Shown one piece after another: positions 24,023-32,978 of a stretch of 64,000 nt of DNA. The DNA is from Paraburkholderia unamae (GTDB lineage: Bacteria; Pseudomonadota; Gammaproteobacteria; Burkholderiales; Burkholderiaceae), in contig NZ_QLSU01000022.1 of assembly GCF_003268775.1 (NCBI RefSeq), forward strand, positions 62,001-126,000, written 5' to 3'. Under the pieces are notes generated by a model that was given only the letters and a program-made list of their open reading frames with translations, was not told the origin of the DNA and did no database searches. The translations under genes and the position numbers were made by a program. The number at the start of each line of letters is the position of its first letter. Position 1 is the first letter of the stretch.

Positions 24023-25662
24023 GGCGTGTATTCCTGCGGAAGATTGCAACGGTAGGGCGGTTCGCTGACAATGCGGGGATCATCCAGCGGCACGCCGACG
24101 CTAAAGTGGTAGAGCACCTGCCAGCGGTCCGGCCGATCACTGTCGAGGCCGAGAAGTTCGTGCACGGCATCGTCGAAGTAGCAGCCGATCCCGGTGCCGC
24201 GCAGTCCGGCGGCTTCCGCTTCGAGGTAGAGCGTGTGGCCGATCAGGCCGGATTCGCGCAGTAGCTCGCGGTAGCGTTCAGGACCGTCGACGGATACGGT
24301 GCGCAGGTCGGCCAGCAGCGCTACGACGAATAGCGCGTCGGCGGCAATAGCCTGATGACAGCTCAGCGTGCGCAGCGTCCGGGCTAGAGCGGGGTTCGCC
24401 GCCAACTGGTGGAACGGCATCCCGACGGGTGCGTTGCTGACCGGCTTCAGAGGGAGGTCGGGCATGGCGTTCTGCAGGCCGTCCCGCGCACCGGGATCGC
24501 GTAGCAGCAGGTAGGCGCCCGGCTCGAGACCGTTGATCCGGTGCGCGAACAGCACCGCATGCACGCGTGCCGGCGCGGACGACGTATCCCATGGGACCGG
24601 CGCCAGGTTCTCGCCGACGCTAGGCATCAGCGCGTCCATCATCGGCCAGAAGCGCAGCACGTCCAGCCGCGCGCGCGGATCGAAGCGCTGGGCGCTGCGG
24701 CGTGCGCGGATCAGCGTGGCAGCGCGCGCTGCGGTGGCTGGCAACAGGCTCCGCCTTGCTGTGCCGGGCTGCGATGCGGTAACGCACGCCGCCTGGCGCG
24801 AGTTCCTGGCCACCTCGTTGATCGCGGGCCAGCGGTACATCGGTCGGGGATCGAGCCGGTTTGCGCGGCCCTGCCACGATGAGGCTGTCGCACGGGGCCA
24901 CGCTGCGGGTGCATTGCCGCGAAGGACAGGGTTCACGTGCAGCAGCTCGAACAGGGCCTCGGGTTCCTCGTGCTCGGCGTCGCCGAAGTCTTCTTCGCGG
25001 TCCAGGCCAAGCAGCGCTGCAATGGTGGCATGGTCCAGCCCGGTTTCGCGGATCCTCCAGCCGGTCACTGCGGCTGCGTAGCGCAGCGCGCCGGTCGCGT
25101 GACCCATGTCGAGCTGGCAATAGCGGAACGCACGCTCCCCGTACTTCCATGCCTCCCGCCAGTAGATCGAGCTGAATCCGATCAGCATGCGCGCGCCGGC
25201 GAGGCCGGCGTCGCCTGGGGCGAAGCGGGCGCGTCTTTCGAGCGCGTGCGCTTTCGATGCATAGTGGTAGAGGCCGTCGTCGATATCCGGTATGCCGCTC
25301 GTGAGCAGATAGACTTCAGTCGGATGCAGGTTGCCGCTCGACGGATTGCAGCGCAATGCCCAGCGATCCGGTCCGGCTTGTTTCCATGCCGACAGGGCGA
25401 ACGAGAGTTCGAACAGCAGCCCGACGCTTGCCAGTGTGGGTGCGCGCGACGTAATGGCGCCCGGCGAAAACAGGTTGGCCCAGGGTGTGTCATCGGCGTC
25501 GGCCGTCAGCGGCAGTGTCGTGACAGGCGCGCCCGCGAACCGCCGGAACGGGTCGGGCTGGGCGTCCCAGTCCAGCGTTTCGGGGCCGGCCGCATAGCGC
25601 TCCAGCCGGTGCTTGGTCCGTTCATGGTATCCGAGCACGATAGATGGTTTTCCGGTCGGCAT
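24019..25662 (-). CDS. SagB-type nitroreductase, tandem-domain
   Basis: 547 residues with two nitroreductase-like halves. The first (about 60-250) has SSGNLHPTEVYLL and WKYGERAFRYCQLDMGHA. The second (about 320-545) has LIRARRSAQRFD and LLRESGLIGHTLYLEAEAAGL. FMN-dependent oxidoreductase or SagB-like peptide-modifying dehydrogenase are both possible; no cyclodehydratase partner is nearby. The ATG at 25662 has GGAGG; another ATG at 25683 overlaps the ankyrin stop and would add seven residues. Confidence 0.8.
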   Translation of the reverse strand: MPTGKPSIVLGYHERTKHRLERYAAGPETLDWDAQPDPFRRFAGAPVTTLPLTADADDTPWANLFSPGAITSRAPTLASVGLLFELSFALSAWKQAGPDRWALRCNPSSGNLHPTEVYLLTSGIPDIDDGLYHYASKAHALERRARFAPGDAGLAGARMLIGFSSIYWREAWKYGERAFRYCQLDMGHATGALRYAAAVTGWRIRETGLDHATIAALLGLDREEDFGDAEHEEPEALFELLHVNPVLRGNAPAAWPRATASSWQGRANRLDPRPMYRWPAINEVARNSRQAACVTASQPGTARRSLLPATAARAATLIRARRSAQRFDPRARLDVLRFWPMMDALMPSVGENLAPVPWDTSSAPARVHAVLFAHRINGLEPGAYLLLRDPGARDGLQNAMPDLPLKPVSNAPVGMPFHQLAANPALARTLRTLSCHQAIAADALFVVALLADLRTVSVDGPERYRELLRESGLIGHTLYLEAEAAGLRGTGIGCYFDDAVHELLGLDSDRPDRWQVLYHFSVGVPLDDPRIVSEPPYRCNLPQEYTP

Positions 25663-25679
25663 GTCCGGCCTCCATTGCG

Positions 25680-26303
25680 TCATGCAGCCTTGTCTCCAGC
25701 CATATGGGCGGAGATTGCCCCACGCTGCGGATCGGCGCGTTGCCTCTCCGGCGCGCGGGGCGCGTCTTTCGTCCCGCCGCCTAACCGGCGGGACACGCGG
25801 AGCAGTTCGAAGCCGCGCTCCGCCGCCATGTCGAGCGCGTTTCGTCCATCCGGCGCATACAGACCCTCGCTTGCGCCATGAGCGAGCAGGAGTTGCATGA
25901 GTTCGACCCGTCCGCTGGCCGCCGCCTGCATCAGGCAGGTAATGTCGTCGTCGTTCGCGTGGTCGATCTCGGCGCCTTCGTTGATCAGCCGCAGAATCGG
26001 CGCGGGTGCTCCGCCAAGACACGCATACCAGAGCGCTTGATTGCCGGTGTCGTCGAGCGCGTCGACGCGAACGCCGTGGGCGAGCAACGCCTCTACCAGA
26101 CCATCATCGCCGTGCAACGCCGCAAGCATCAGCGGCGTCGTACCTTCGAGGCCGCGCGAATGGGCATCGGGGAAGTCGTGGTTTGAGAGCCATGTCGCGA
26201 GCGCGGCGGGCACGCCGCCCAGCGGCTTCGCGTCCGAGGATGGCGTAGGACGGCGATTCCCGCTTTCGCGCACGAAGGGGACGGTGTCGGTGTGCAGTGA
26301 CAT
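25680..26303 (-). CDS. Ankyrin-repeat protein
   Basis: 207 residues, four ankyrin repeats between about 55 and 175 (GTTPLMLAALHGDDGLVEAL, NQALWYACLGGAP, TCLMQAAASGRVELMQLLL, RNALDMAAERGFELL). The repeats resemble those of the rhodanese-ankyrin protein two genes downstream, pointing to duplication. The role is likely protein binding. The ATG follows CGGAG. A hairpin lies just upstream at 26337-26370. Confidence 0.8.
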   Translation of the reverse strand: MSLHTDTVPFVRESGNRRPTPSSDAKPLGGVPAALATWLSNHDFPDAHSRGLEGTTPLMLAALHGDDGLVEALLAHGVRVDALDDTGNQALWYACLGGAPAPILRLINEGAEIDHANDDDITCLMQAAASGRVELMQLLLAHGASEGLYAPDGRNALDMAAERGFELLRVSRRLGGGTKDAPRAPERQRADPQRGAISAHMAGDKAA

Positions 26304-26336
26304 GGTCACGCTCCGGCTCGGAAAAAGGGGTAGTGT

Positions 26337-26370
26337 GGGGTCGCCGGGGAGCGACGAAGCGGCGATCCCC
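26337..26370 (-). terminator. Intercistronic hairpin
   Basis: Stem GGGGTCGCCG pairs with CGGCGATCCCC (one bulge) around a 13-base loop, between the 202-residue unknown and the ankyrin gene. On the minus strand a C4T5 tract follows after about 9 bases. It could attenuate or process the operon mRNA. Confidence 0.4.
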
Positions 26371-26390
26371 GGCCTGGTCACTGGAAATCG

Positions 26391-26999
26391 TCAGACGGGA
26401 CGGTTTTCGTTGGGGTTGCGCACCGGTCCCATCAGTTCGAGGCCTTCGCTGTAGGTGATCGTGTCGAAGGTCACATCGAACTTGATTGCCGCATCGGCGA
26501 CCGCGTCGAGCTTGCCGGCCGTGTCCTTTTTCTTCAGGTCGTTCTTCTCGAGGTAGAGCAGTTCGAGCATTTCGTTATAGACCGTCGATTCGAGAATCGG
26601 CAGCACGTAGAACATCGCGCCCTTGTACGGTACCTGGTAGCGTTTGCTCAGGTCGATGTTGTCGCAGAACAGAAAGTATTTTCCGCCTGCGCTTAGCGTG
26701 TCACCGAGCACGTCGGCGACATCCTTCAGATATTCGAAGCTCAGCAGCCAGCCGGCGAAGAACGGCAGATGTTTCTCGCCGATCGAGGCAACGGCCATGA
26801 CCTGATCGCACGTCAGTTCGGGTGGGCGCGCTTCGTCGGCGAGCTTTGGTGCGAAGCGCAACGCCAGTTCGCCGCGGAATCCGACCCGGCCGAACTGGTT
26901 CGTGAGTCCCTTGAGAACCGGATTGAGCAGCCGGCCTTCATGTTCGAGGCGGGCGAATGCGGTGTCGTCGAGTTCCTTGCGGGCGAGCGTGGCGGTCAT
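26391..26999 (-). CDS. Nif-associated protein of unknown function
   Basis: 202 residues, mixed alpha/beta with no recognised family. Noticeable segments are RVGFRGELALRFAPKLADEA, HLPFFAGWLLSFEYLKDV and GKYFLFCDNIDLSKRYQV, and the protein ends in PVRNPNENRPV. The start ATG at 26999 follows an AAGGACTC ribosome site; 66 further open codons upstream overlap the hemoglobin gene region and look non-coding. It is the second gene of the hemoglobin-led operon. Confidence 0.65.
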   Translation of the reverse strand: MTATLARKELDDTAFARLEHEGRLLNPVLKGLTNQFGRVGFRGELALRFAPKLADEARPPELTCDQVMAVASIGEKHLPFFAGWLLSFEYLKDVADVLGDTLSAGGKYFLFCDNIDLSKRYQVPYKGAMFYVLPILESTVYNEMLELLYLEKNDLKKKDTAGKLDAVADAAIKFDVTFDTITYSEGLELMGPVRNPNENRPV

Positions 27000-27079
27000 G
27001 ACGGAGTCCTTTGCATCGTAAAAGTTGGGGCGGGCGGAAAATATCCAGAATCGTTGGGTAAAGAAGCGCGAATCGCGAA

Positions 27080-27499
27080 TCAGGTTCCGGTGTTTCGCAT
27101 CCAGTCTGCAATTCTGAGGAATGCGTGCATCAGTTCGTCGCGTAGCGCTGGGGCGATGCCTGTTTCGTCGAGCGCCGCACGCATGCAGGAAAGCCACGCA
27201 TCACGCTCGGCTGCTCCGATCGGGAATGCCGCGTGGCGCATGCGCAGCCGCGGTTGTCCGCGCTCGTCCGAATAGCGCTTTGGGCCGCCGAGCCATTCGC
27301 ACAGGTAGCGGACCAGCACCGTCTTTACCGGCGCGAGGTCCGGAGCATGCATAGCGCGAATGTCGCTTGCGTCGGGCCGCGTGTCCATATGCCGGTAGAA
27401 CGCATCGACGATGCGCGTTACCGCCGGCTCTCCGCCAATGGCATCGAAATGGGTCGAGGTGCGTCGTACGTCGACGGCAGCAGTCGTGAGCGGGTTCAT
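27080..27499 (-). CDS. Group II truncated hemoglobin
   Basis: 139 residues: FDAIGGEPAVTRIVDAFYRHM (Tyr B10 in AFYRHM), YLCEWLGGPKRYSDERG, the proximal histidine in LRMRHAAFPI, and Trp G8 in RDAWLSCM. Group II trHbs bind oxygen and may deliver or scavenge O2/NO. The start ATG at 27499 has AAGGA and the open frame extends further upstream only through the promoter region. First gene of the minus-strand operon divergent from nifH. Confidence 0.88.
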   Translation of the reverse strand: MNPLTTAAVDVRRTSTHFDAIGGEPAVTRIVDAFYRHMDTRPDASDIRAMHAPDLAPVKTVLVRYLCEWLGGPKRYSDERGQPRLRMRHAAFPIGAAERDAWLSCMRAALDETGIAPALRDELMHAFLRIADWMRNTGT

Positions 27500-27511
27500 G
27501 GCGTCCTTGAG

Positions 27512-27527
27512 TGCAACAAACGTACCA
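27512..27527 (-). promoter_or_regulatory. Sigma-54 promoter of the hemoglobin operon
   Basis: On the minus strand the site reads TGGTACGTTTGTTGCA: one mismatch (T for C) in the -24 half and a perfect -12 half, GG-N10-GC spacing. It is 13 bp upstream of the start codon, so the untranslated leader would be very short or the start lies slightly downstream. Confidence 0.65.
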
Positions 27528-27608
27528 GCGACAAAAGAGCCGGATCCGACGTGCATATGTGGGCCAGGCCGCGCGGCGGCGGTGTTGTTTGCGACGAAAC
27601 GCGCACGG

Positions 27609-27624
27609 TTTGTCGGGAAGCCGA
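27609..27624. promoter_or_regulatory. NifA site shared by nifH and hemoglobin promoters
   Basis: TGTCGGGAAGCCGACA is a perfect palindromic TGT-N10-ACA site. It is 93 bp from the nifH -24 element and 82 bp from the divergent hemoglobin -24 element. The 394-bp gap holds these control elements and no gene that I can support. Confidence 0.88.
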
Positions 27625-27716
27625 CAACTGCGGTCCCCGCCCGGTATGAGCGGCGGGGGCGCTGCACACGCGTGACAGGTCCGGTTTATCGGGGATTCCG
27701 AAGATTCGCTCTGAAT

Positions 27717-27732
27717 TGGCACGAAAGCTGCA
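27717..27732 (+). promoter_or_regulatory. Sigma-54 promoter of nifHDK
   Basis: TGGCACGAAAGCTGCA: perfect -24 half, CTGCA instead of TTGCA in the -12 half, GG-N10-GC spacing. The nifH start is 161 bp downstream, giving a leader of about 150 bases. Confidence 0.85.
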
Positions 27733-27893
27733 CTGGAGCAGTCCGCGCGGACACACTCCGGCCGATGCGTGACTCGACAGAAGAAGACCATACGGACACC
27801 GCAGGCTGAGGACATGGTCGCGGCTTTGCAGCCCTGAATCTCAACCCTGATTTCTAACCCAGCTTTCAACCTTTCCAGAACTGGAGAACGTCA

Positions 27894-28775
27894 ATGTCTA
27901 AACTTCGTCAGATCGCCTTTTACGGCAAAGGCGGGATCGGCAAGTCCACCACGTCGCAGAACACACTTGCGGCGCTTACCGAACTCGGGCAGAAGATCCT
28001 GATCGTCGGCTGTGACCCGAAGGCCGACTCGACCCGCCTGATTCTGCACGCGAAGGCGCAGGACACCATTCTCTCGCTTGCCGCAGAAGCCGGCTCGGTG
28101 GAAGACCTCGAACTCGAGGACGTGATGAAGATCGGCTACAAGGACATCCGCTGCGTCGAGTCGGGTGGTCCGGAACCGGGCGTCGGCTGCGCCGGCCGCG
28201 GTGTCATCACGTCCATCAACTTCCTCGAAGAGAACGGCGCGTACGACGGCGTCGACTATGTCTCCTACGACGTGCTCGGTGACGTGGTGTGCGGCGGCTT
28301 CGCGATGCCGATTCGCGAAAACAAGGCGCAGGAAATCTACATCGTGATGTCGGGAGAGATGATGGCGATGTACGCGGCCAACAACATCTCGAAAGGCATT
28401 CTGAAGTATGCGAACAGCGGTGGCGTGCGTCTTGGAGGTCTCGTGTGCAACGAGCGCCAGACCGACAAGGAGCTCGAACTGGCCGAGGCGCTGGCCGGCA
28501 TGCTCGGTTCGAAGCTGATCCACTTCGTGCCGCGCGACAACATCGTGCAGCACGCGGAGCTGCGCCGCATGACGGTGATCGAGTTCGCGCCCGAATCGAA
28601 CCAGGCGAACGAGTATCGTCAGCTCGCGAAAAAGGTGCACAACAACGCGGGCAACGGCACGATCCCCACGCCGATCACGATGGATCAGCTCGAAGACCTG
28701 CTGATGGAGCACGGCATCATGAAATCCATCGACGAATCGCAGGTCGGCAAGACGGCTGCCGAACTGTCCGCCTGA
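27894..28775 (+). CDS. nifH: Nitrogenase iron protein NifH
   Basis: 293 residues. P-loop GKGGIGKST at 11-19, cluster cysteines C99 (GVGCAGRGV) and C133 (GDVVCGGF). Arg102 in CAGRGV is the position modified by DraT in some diazotrophs; no draTG is seen here. NifH hydrolyses ATP and passes electrons to NifDK, and also acts in FeMo-co assembly. The ATG has CTGGAG upstream. First gene of nifHDK. Confidence 0.99.
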   Translation: MSKLRQIAFYGKGGIGKSTTSQNTLAALTELGQKILIVGCDPKADSTRLILHAKAQDTILSLAAEAGSVEDLELEDVMKIGYKDIRCVESGGPEPGVGCAGRGVITSINFLEENGAYDGVDYVSYDVLGDVVCGGFAMPIRENKAQEIYIVMSGEMMAMYAANNISKGILKYANSGGVRLGGLVCNERQTDKELELAEALAGMLGSKLIHFVPRDNIVQHAELRRMTVIEFAPESNQANEYRQLAKKVHNNAGNGTIPTPITMDQLEDLLMEHGIMKSIDESQVGKTAAELSA

Positions 28776-28882
28776 ACCCGCGCTGAGCCGCCCGCCCGCG
28801 CGTATCGCTGGCATCGCCTGTATCGGGCGGTGCGCGCGGGCCGGCATCCAGCGATGCACAATCCTCAAGTATGGAGCATTCC

Positions 28883-30346
28883 ATGACCGCCACGGTTGAA
28901 GAGCGCAAGGCCGCGAACAAGGCCCTGATCGACGAAGTGCTGAAGGCCTATCCCGAAAAAATGGCCAAGCGGCGCGCCAAGCATTTGGGCACCTTCGAGG
29001 AAGGCAAGCCCGACTGTGGCGTGAAATCCAATATCAAGTCGCTGCCCGGAGTGATGACGATTCGTGGCTGCGCGTATGCCGGCTCGAAGGGGGTCGTCTG
29101 GGGCCCAATCAAGGACATGATCCACATCAGCCACGGTCCGGTCGGCTGCGGCCAGTACTCGTGGGCGGCGCGCCGGAACTACTACATCGGCACGACCGGC
29201 ATCGACACGTTCGTCACGATGCAGTTTACGTCGGACTTCCAGGAAAAGGACATTGTGTTCGGCGGCGACAAGAAACTCGACAAGATCATCGACGAGATTC
29301 AGGAACTGTTCCCGCTGAACAAGGGCATCTCGATCCAGAGCGAGTGTCCGATCGGTCTGATTGGCGATGACATTGAGGCCGTGTCGAAGAAGAAGAGCAC
29401 GCAGTACGAGGGCCACACGATCGTGCCGGTGCGCTGCGAAGGCTTTCGCGGCGTGAGCCAGTCGCTGGGGCACCACCTCGCGAACGACGCGATCCGCGAC
29501 TGGGTATTCGACAAGACGGATCCGGAAAAGCGCCCGGAATTCGAGTCGACGCCGTACGACGTTGCGATCATCGGCGACTACAACATCGGTGGTGATGCGT
29601 GGTCAAGTCGCATTCTGCTTGAGGAGATCGGCCTGCGCGTGATCGCACAGTGGTCGGGCGACGGCTCGATCGCGGAGTTGGAGAACACGCCGAAGGCGAA
29701 GTTGAACGTGCTGCATTGCTACCGTTCGATGAACTATATCAGCCGGCACATGGAAGAGAAGTATGGCATTCCGTGGGTCGAATATAACTTCTTTGGCCCC
29801 ACGATGATTGAGAAGAGCCTGCGGGAGATCGCTAGCCACTTCGACGAGACGATCAAGGCGAATGCCGAGAAGGTTATCCAGAAGTACCGCCCGTTGGTGG
29901 ACGCGGTGATCGCGAAGTTCAAGCCGCGCCTGGAGGGCAAGAAAGTAATGCTGTTTGTGGGTGGGCTACGCCCGCGCCACGTGATCGGCGCCTACGAGGA
30001 CCTCGGCATGGACGTCGTCGGCACTGGCTACGAATTCGGCCACAACGACGACTATCAGCGCACGACGCACTACGTGAAGGATGGCACGTTGATCTATGAC
30101 GACGTGACCGGCTACGAATTCGAGAAGTTCGTCGAGCAGGTGCAGCCGGACCTTGTCGGCTCGGGCATCAAGGAGAAGTACGTATTCCAGAAGATGGGCG
30201 TGCCGTTCCGCCAGATGCACAGCTGGGACTATTCTGGCCCTTATCACGGCTACGACGGTTTCGCGATCTTCGCGCGCGACATGGACATGGCGATCTCGAG
30301 CCCGGTGTGGAGTCTCGCGAAGGCGCCGTGGAAAAACGCCGCATAA
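28883..30346 (+). CDS. nifD: Nitrogenase MoFe protein alpha chain NifD
   Basis: 487 residues. P-cluster ligands are C63 (IRGCAYAGS), C89 (GPVGCGQYS) and C155 (QSECPIGLIGDD). FeMo-co ligands are C279 (LHCYRSMNY) and H446 (RQMHSWDYSGPYHGYDGF). The ATG at 28883 follows GGAG; another ATG four codons earlier sits on that ribosome site. It forms the alpha2beta2 dinitrogenase with NifK. Confidence 0.99.
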   Translation: MTATVEERKAANKALIDEVLKAYPEKMAKRRAKHLGTFEEGKPDCGVKSNIKSLPGVMTIRGCAYAGSKGVVWGPIKDMIHISHGPVGCGQYSWAARRNYYIGTTGIDTFVTMQFTSDFQEKDIVFGGDKKLDKIIDEIQELFPLNKGISIQSECPIGLIGDDIEAVSKKKSTQYEGHTIVPVRCEGFRGVSQSLGHHLANDAIRDWVFDKTDPEKRPEFESTPYDVAIIGDYNIGGDAWSSRILLEEIGLRVIAQWSGDGSIAELENTPKAKLNVLHCYRSMNYISRHMEEKYGIPWVEYNFFGPTMIEKSLREIASHFDETIKANAEKVIQKYRPLVDAVIAKFKPRLEGKKVMLFVGGLRPRHVIGAYEDLGMDVVGTGYEFGHNDDYQRTTHYVKDGTLIYDDVTGYEFEKFVEQVQPDLVGSGIKEKYVFQKMGVPFRQMHSWDYSGPYHGYDGFAIFARDMDMAISSPVWSLAKAPWKNAA

Positions 30347-30436
30347 AAAACCCTTTTCCAGGCGCAAGCGGTCGGCGGCCAGCGAGGCTGCCGCTTCGGT
30401 CGCCGACCCCATCGATATCGATTCAGGAGTTTCGCC

Positions 30437-31996
30437 ATGCCACAATCTGCCGACAAGATTCTCGATCACGAACTGCTGTTCCGCGAGCCGGAATACCAGG
30501 AAATCTTTCGCACAAAAAAAGAGAATTTCGAATTCAACCATCCGGACGAAACCGTCAAGCAGGTGGTTGAATGGACGAAGACTGAAGATTACAGGCAGAA
30601 GAATTTTGCCCGCGATTCGCTGACGGTCAATCCGGCGAAAGCATGCCAGCCGCTGGGCGCGGTATACGTGGCGAACGGCTTTCACAAGACGCTCAGCTTC
30701 GTGCACGGTTCGCAGGGCTGTGTCGCGTACTACCGTTCGCATTTCTCGCGGCACTTCAAGGAGCCCACCTCGTGTGTCAGTTCGTCGATGACCGAGGATG
30801 CCGCAGTGTTCGGAGGGCTGAATAACATGATCGACGGGCTCGCGAACGCATACAACCTGTACAAGCCTGAGATGATCGCGGTATCGACCACCTGCATGGC
30901 GGAGGTGATCGGCGATGACCTCGACGCGTTCATCAAGAACAGCAAGCAGAAGGGCAGTGTGCCGGAAGAATATGACGTTCCGTTCGCGCACACGCCAGCG
31001 TTCGTCGGCAGTCACGTGACCGGCTACGACAACGCACTGCTCGGGATTCTCAAGCATTTCTGGGACGGCAAGGCAGGTACGACGCAGCCGTTGGTGCGCG
31101 TGCAGGACGACAGCGTGAACTTCATTGGCGGCTTCGACGGCTTCGTGGTCGGCAACATGAAGGAAATCCGGCGGATCTTCGGACTGTTCGGAGTGAAGGT
31201 CAATGTGATCTGCGATCCGTCCGAGACGTGGAACACGCCGACCGACGGTGAATTTCGCATGTATGAAGGCGGCACGACGAAGGAGGAGGTCGAGCAGGCG
31301 TTGCACGCGAAAGCGACGTTTGTGTTTCAGGAATATTGCTGCGAGAAGACCAGCAAGTTCATCGCGGAGCACGGGCAGGAAGTCGTTGTGCTGAACGCGC
31401 CTGTCGGCGTCGCGGGAACCGATCGCTTCCTGATGGAAATCTCGCGCGTGACCGGCAAGCCGATTCCCGCAGCGCTCGAAAAGGAGCGCGGTCAACTCGT
31501 CGATGCGATGGCGGACAGCCAGGCGCACCTGCACGGCAAGCGCTTCGCCCTGTATGGCGATCCGGACCAGATGCTCGGCTACACGCAGTTCCTGCTTGAG
31601 CTTGGCGCGGAACCGGCGCACGTGCTCGCGACCAACGGCAACGACGCCTGGGCGGGGAAGGTGCAGGCGCTCTTCGATGCATCGCCGTACGGCGCCGGCT
31701 GCAAGGTCTATCCGAAGCGCGACCTGTGGCATATGCGCTCGCTGCTCTTCACGGAGCCGGTGGACTTTCTGATCGGCAACACGTACGGCAAGTACCTGGA
31801 ACGCGACACGAAAACACCGCTGATCCGAATGGTGTTCCCGATCTTCGACCGTCACCACTATCACCGCTATCCGACGTGGGGCTACGATGGCGCGCTGCGC
31901 ACGCTCGTGATGTTGCTCGACGAGTTCTTCGAGACCCTCGACGCGAACACGATCGTAGCCGCGAAGACGGACTACAGCTACGACATCATCCGTTGA
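30437..31996 (+). CDS. nifK: Nitrogenase MoFe protein beta chain NifK
   Basis: 519 residues. P-cluster cysteines are C70 (PAKACQPLGA), C95 (GSQGCVAYYR) and C153 (STTCMAEVIGDD), all at the usual positions, and the VGSHVTGYDN segment is intact. The long N-terminal arm of about 50 residues before the conserved core is the usual length for this NifK type. AGGAG precedes the ATG; the gene follows nifD by 90 bp. Confidence 0.99.
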   Translation: MPQSADKILDHELLFREPEYQEIFRTKKENFEFNHPDETVKQVVEWTKTEDYRQKNFARDSLTVNPAKACQPLGAVYVANGFHKTLSFVHGSQGCVAYYRSHFSRHFKEPTSCVSSSMTEDAAVFGGLNNMIDGLANAYNLYKPEMIAVSTTCMAEVIGDDLDAFIKNSKQKGSVPEEYDVPFAHTPAFVGSHVTGYDNALLGILKHFWDGKAGTTQPLVRVQDDSVNFIGGFDGFVVGNMKEIRRIFGLFGVKVNVICDPSETWNTPTDGEFRMYEGGTTKEEVEQALHAKATFVFQEYCCEKTSKFIAEHGQEVVVLNAPVGVAGTDRFLMEISRVTGKPIPAALEKERGQLVDAMADSQAHLHGKRFALYGDPDQMLGYTQFLLELGAEPAHVLATNGNDAWAGKVQALFDASPYGAGCKVYPKRDLWHMRSLLFTEPVDFLIGNTYGKYLERDTKTPLIRMVFPIFDRHHYHRYPTWGYDGALRTLVMLLDEFFETLDANTIVAAKTDYSYDIIR

Positions 31997-32009
31997 TTGG
32001 AGCGCGGTC

Positions 32010-32330
32010 ATGGCAGATCCGGTACTGATCAAGTTCACGCAGGACGGCCGCAGGGTCGAGGTGATCGACGGCTGGGTCTGCCTGGCTGGCGTACGCGAGG
32101 CGGACCAACTGGTGCCGTTGCTCGAACACCCGAACCGGCAGGCGATCGCGCGCCATGTTCCGGGAGCGACGCACGTGGCCGGGCGCTTGCCGCTCACGCA
32201 CGCAGAGGCGGCAATCGCATTGGGAGCGCTCTGCGCCGCGCAGCGCCAGTTCGACGCAAGTCCGACCGGCATAGCCCAGCGTATTCGAAAAGCTGTCTGG
32301 GCGAAGGTCGCTGCCGAGGGCGTCGAATAG
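32010..32330 (+). CDS. NifHDK-linked protein of unknown function
   Basis: 106 residues with an opening beta strand pair (VLIKFTQDGRRVEVIDGWVCL) and helical remainder. TTGGAG ribosome site 13 bp after nifK. No family recognised; position directly behind nifK suggests an accessory to nitrogenase. Confidence 0.65.
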   Translation: MADPVLIKFTQDGRRVEVIDGWVCLAGVREADQLVPLLEHPNRQAIARHVPGATHVAGRLPLTHAEAAIALGALCAAQRQFDASPTGIAQRIRKAVWAKVAAEGVE

Positions 32331-32478
32331 CATGCATGGCTCGTGCTGGAGCGGGCGATGGGGTAGCGTGCGACGCGACAACGGTCATGTCCGAGCGCGC
32401 CTGTCGCGGCGCCTTCCCGGAGGACGCTGATACGGGATCCACTGGCACTTTAATGAATCGGCGTACTGGGGGCGACCC

Positions 32479-32958
32479 GTGATCTACGTGGTGGAACTAC
32501 CTGCGGGAGGCAAGCCCAAAGCCTGGTTTGCGTACGATGAGGCGGACTTCGCGCGCAAGGTCGCAGCGTCGGACCCGCTTCGGCCGGAGGAAATATACGA
32601 TTCGGTGACACCCCGTGAACTCCTCGAATTCAGCGGTCAAGCGCCGGATGTCGACGCGCGGACGCAATACCCGTCGATTTGCGCAATCGGCGATGCGCAT
32701 GGCTGGGACACGCCGCTCTACCGCGCGGACTATCTGCTCGGCCGCGGCCTTTGCCAGCATGAGCCAGTGACGCTGCTCGACGCGTCGTTGGCGGCGCTCA
32801 ATGCGCGCGGACACTGTCTTGTCTACTTGAACGATCGCGCGGCCATCGGGGCATTCGAGGGGGCGGATCCACGTCTTGCGGGCAAGTCGCACTGGGATGC
32901 GCGGCGGGCGCTGTACGAGCAACTGGTGGCGCTTGAAGTTCTCGCGGATGACAACTGA
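32479..32958 (+). CDS. NifHDK-linked protein of unknown function
   Basis: 159 residues from a GTG start: IYVVELPAGGKPKAWFAYDEADFARKV, then a central region with GDAHGWDTPLYRADYLLGRGL and a C-terminal helix. GGGGGCG lies ahead of the GTG. No catalytic motif was recognised. A 148-bp gap separates it from the preceding gene. Confidence 0.6.
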   Translation: MIYVVELPAGGKPKAWFAYDEADFARKVAASDPLRPEEIYDSVTPRELLEFSGQAPDVDARTQYPSICAIGDAHGWDTPLYRADYLLGRGLCQHEPVTLLDASLAALNARGHCLVYLNDRAAIGAFEGADPRLAGKSHWDARRALYEQLVALEVLADDN

Positions 32959-32978
32959 TGCGTGGCGGGGAGAGTGCG

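Noticed and set aside
24019..25662. SagB-like nitroreductase as part of a thiazole/oxazole peptide cluster
   Set aside because: No YcaO cyclodehydratase, precursor peptide or export gene lies nearby.
29966..32272. 768-codon open frame on the minus strand opposite nifD and nifK
   Set aside because: It is a codon-bias shadow of highly conserved nifDK on the other strand, with His/Arg/Val-rich composition and no ribosome site.
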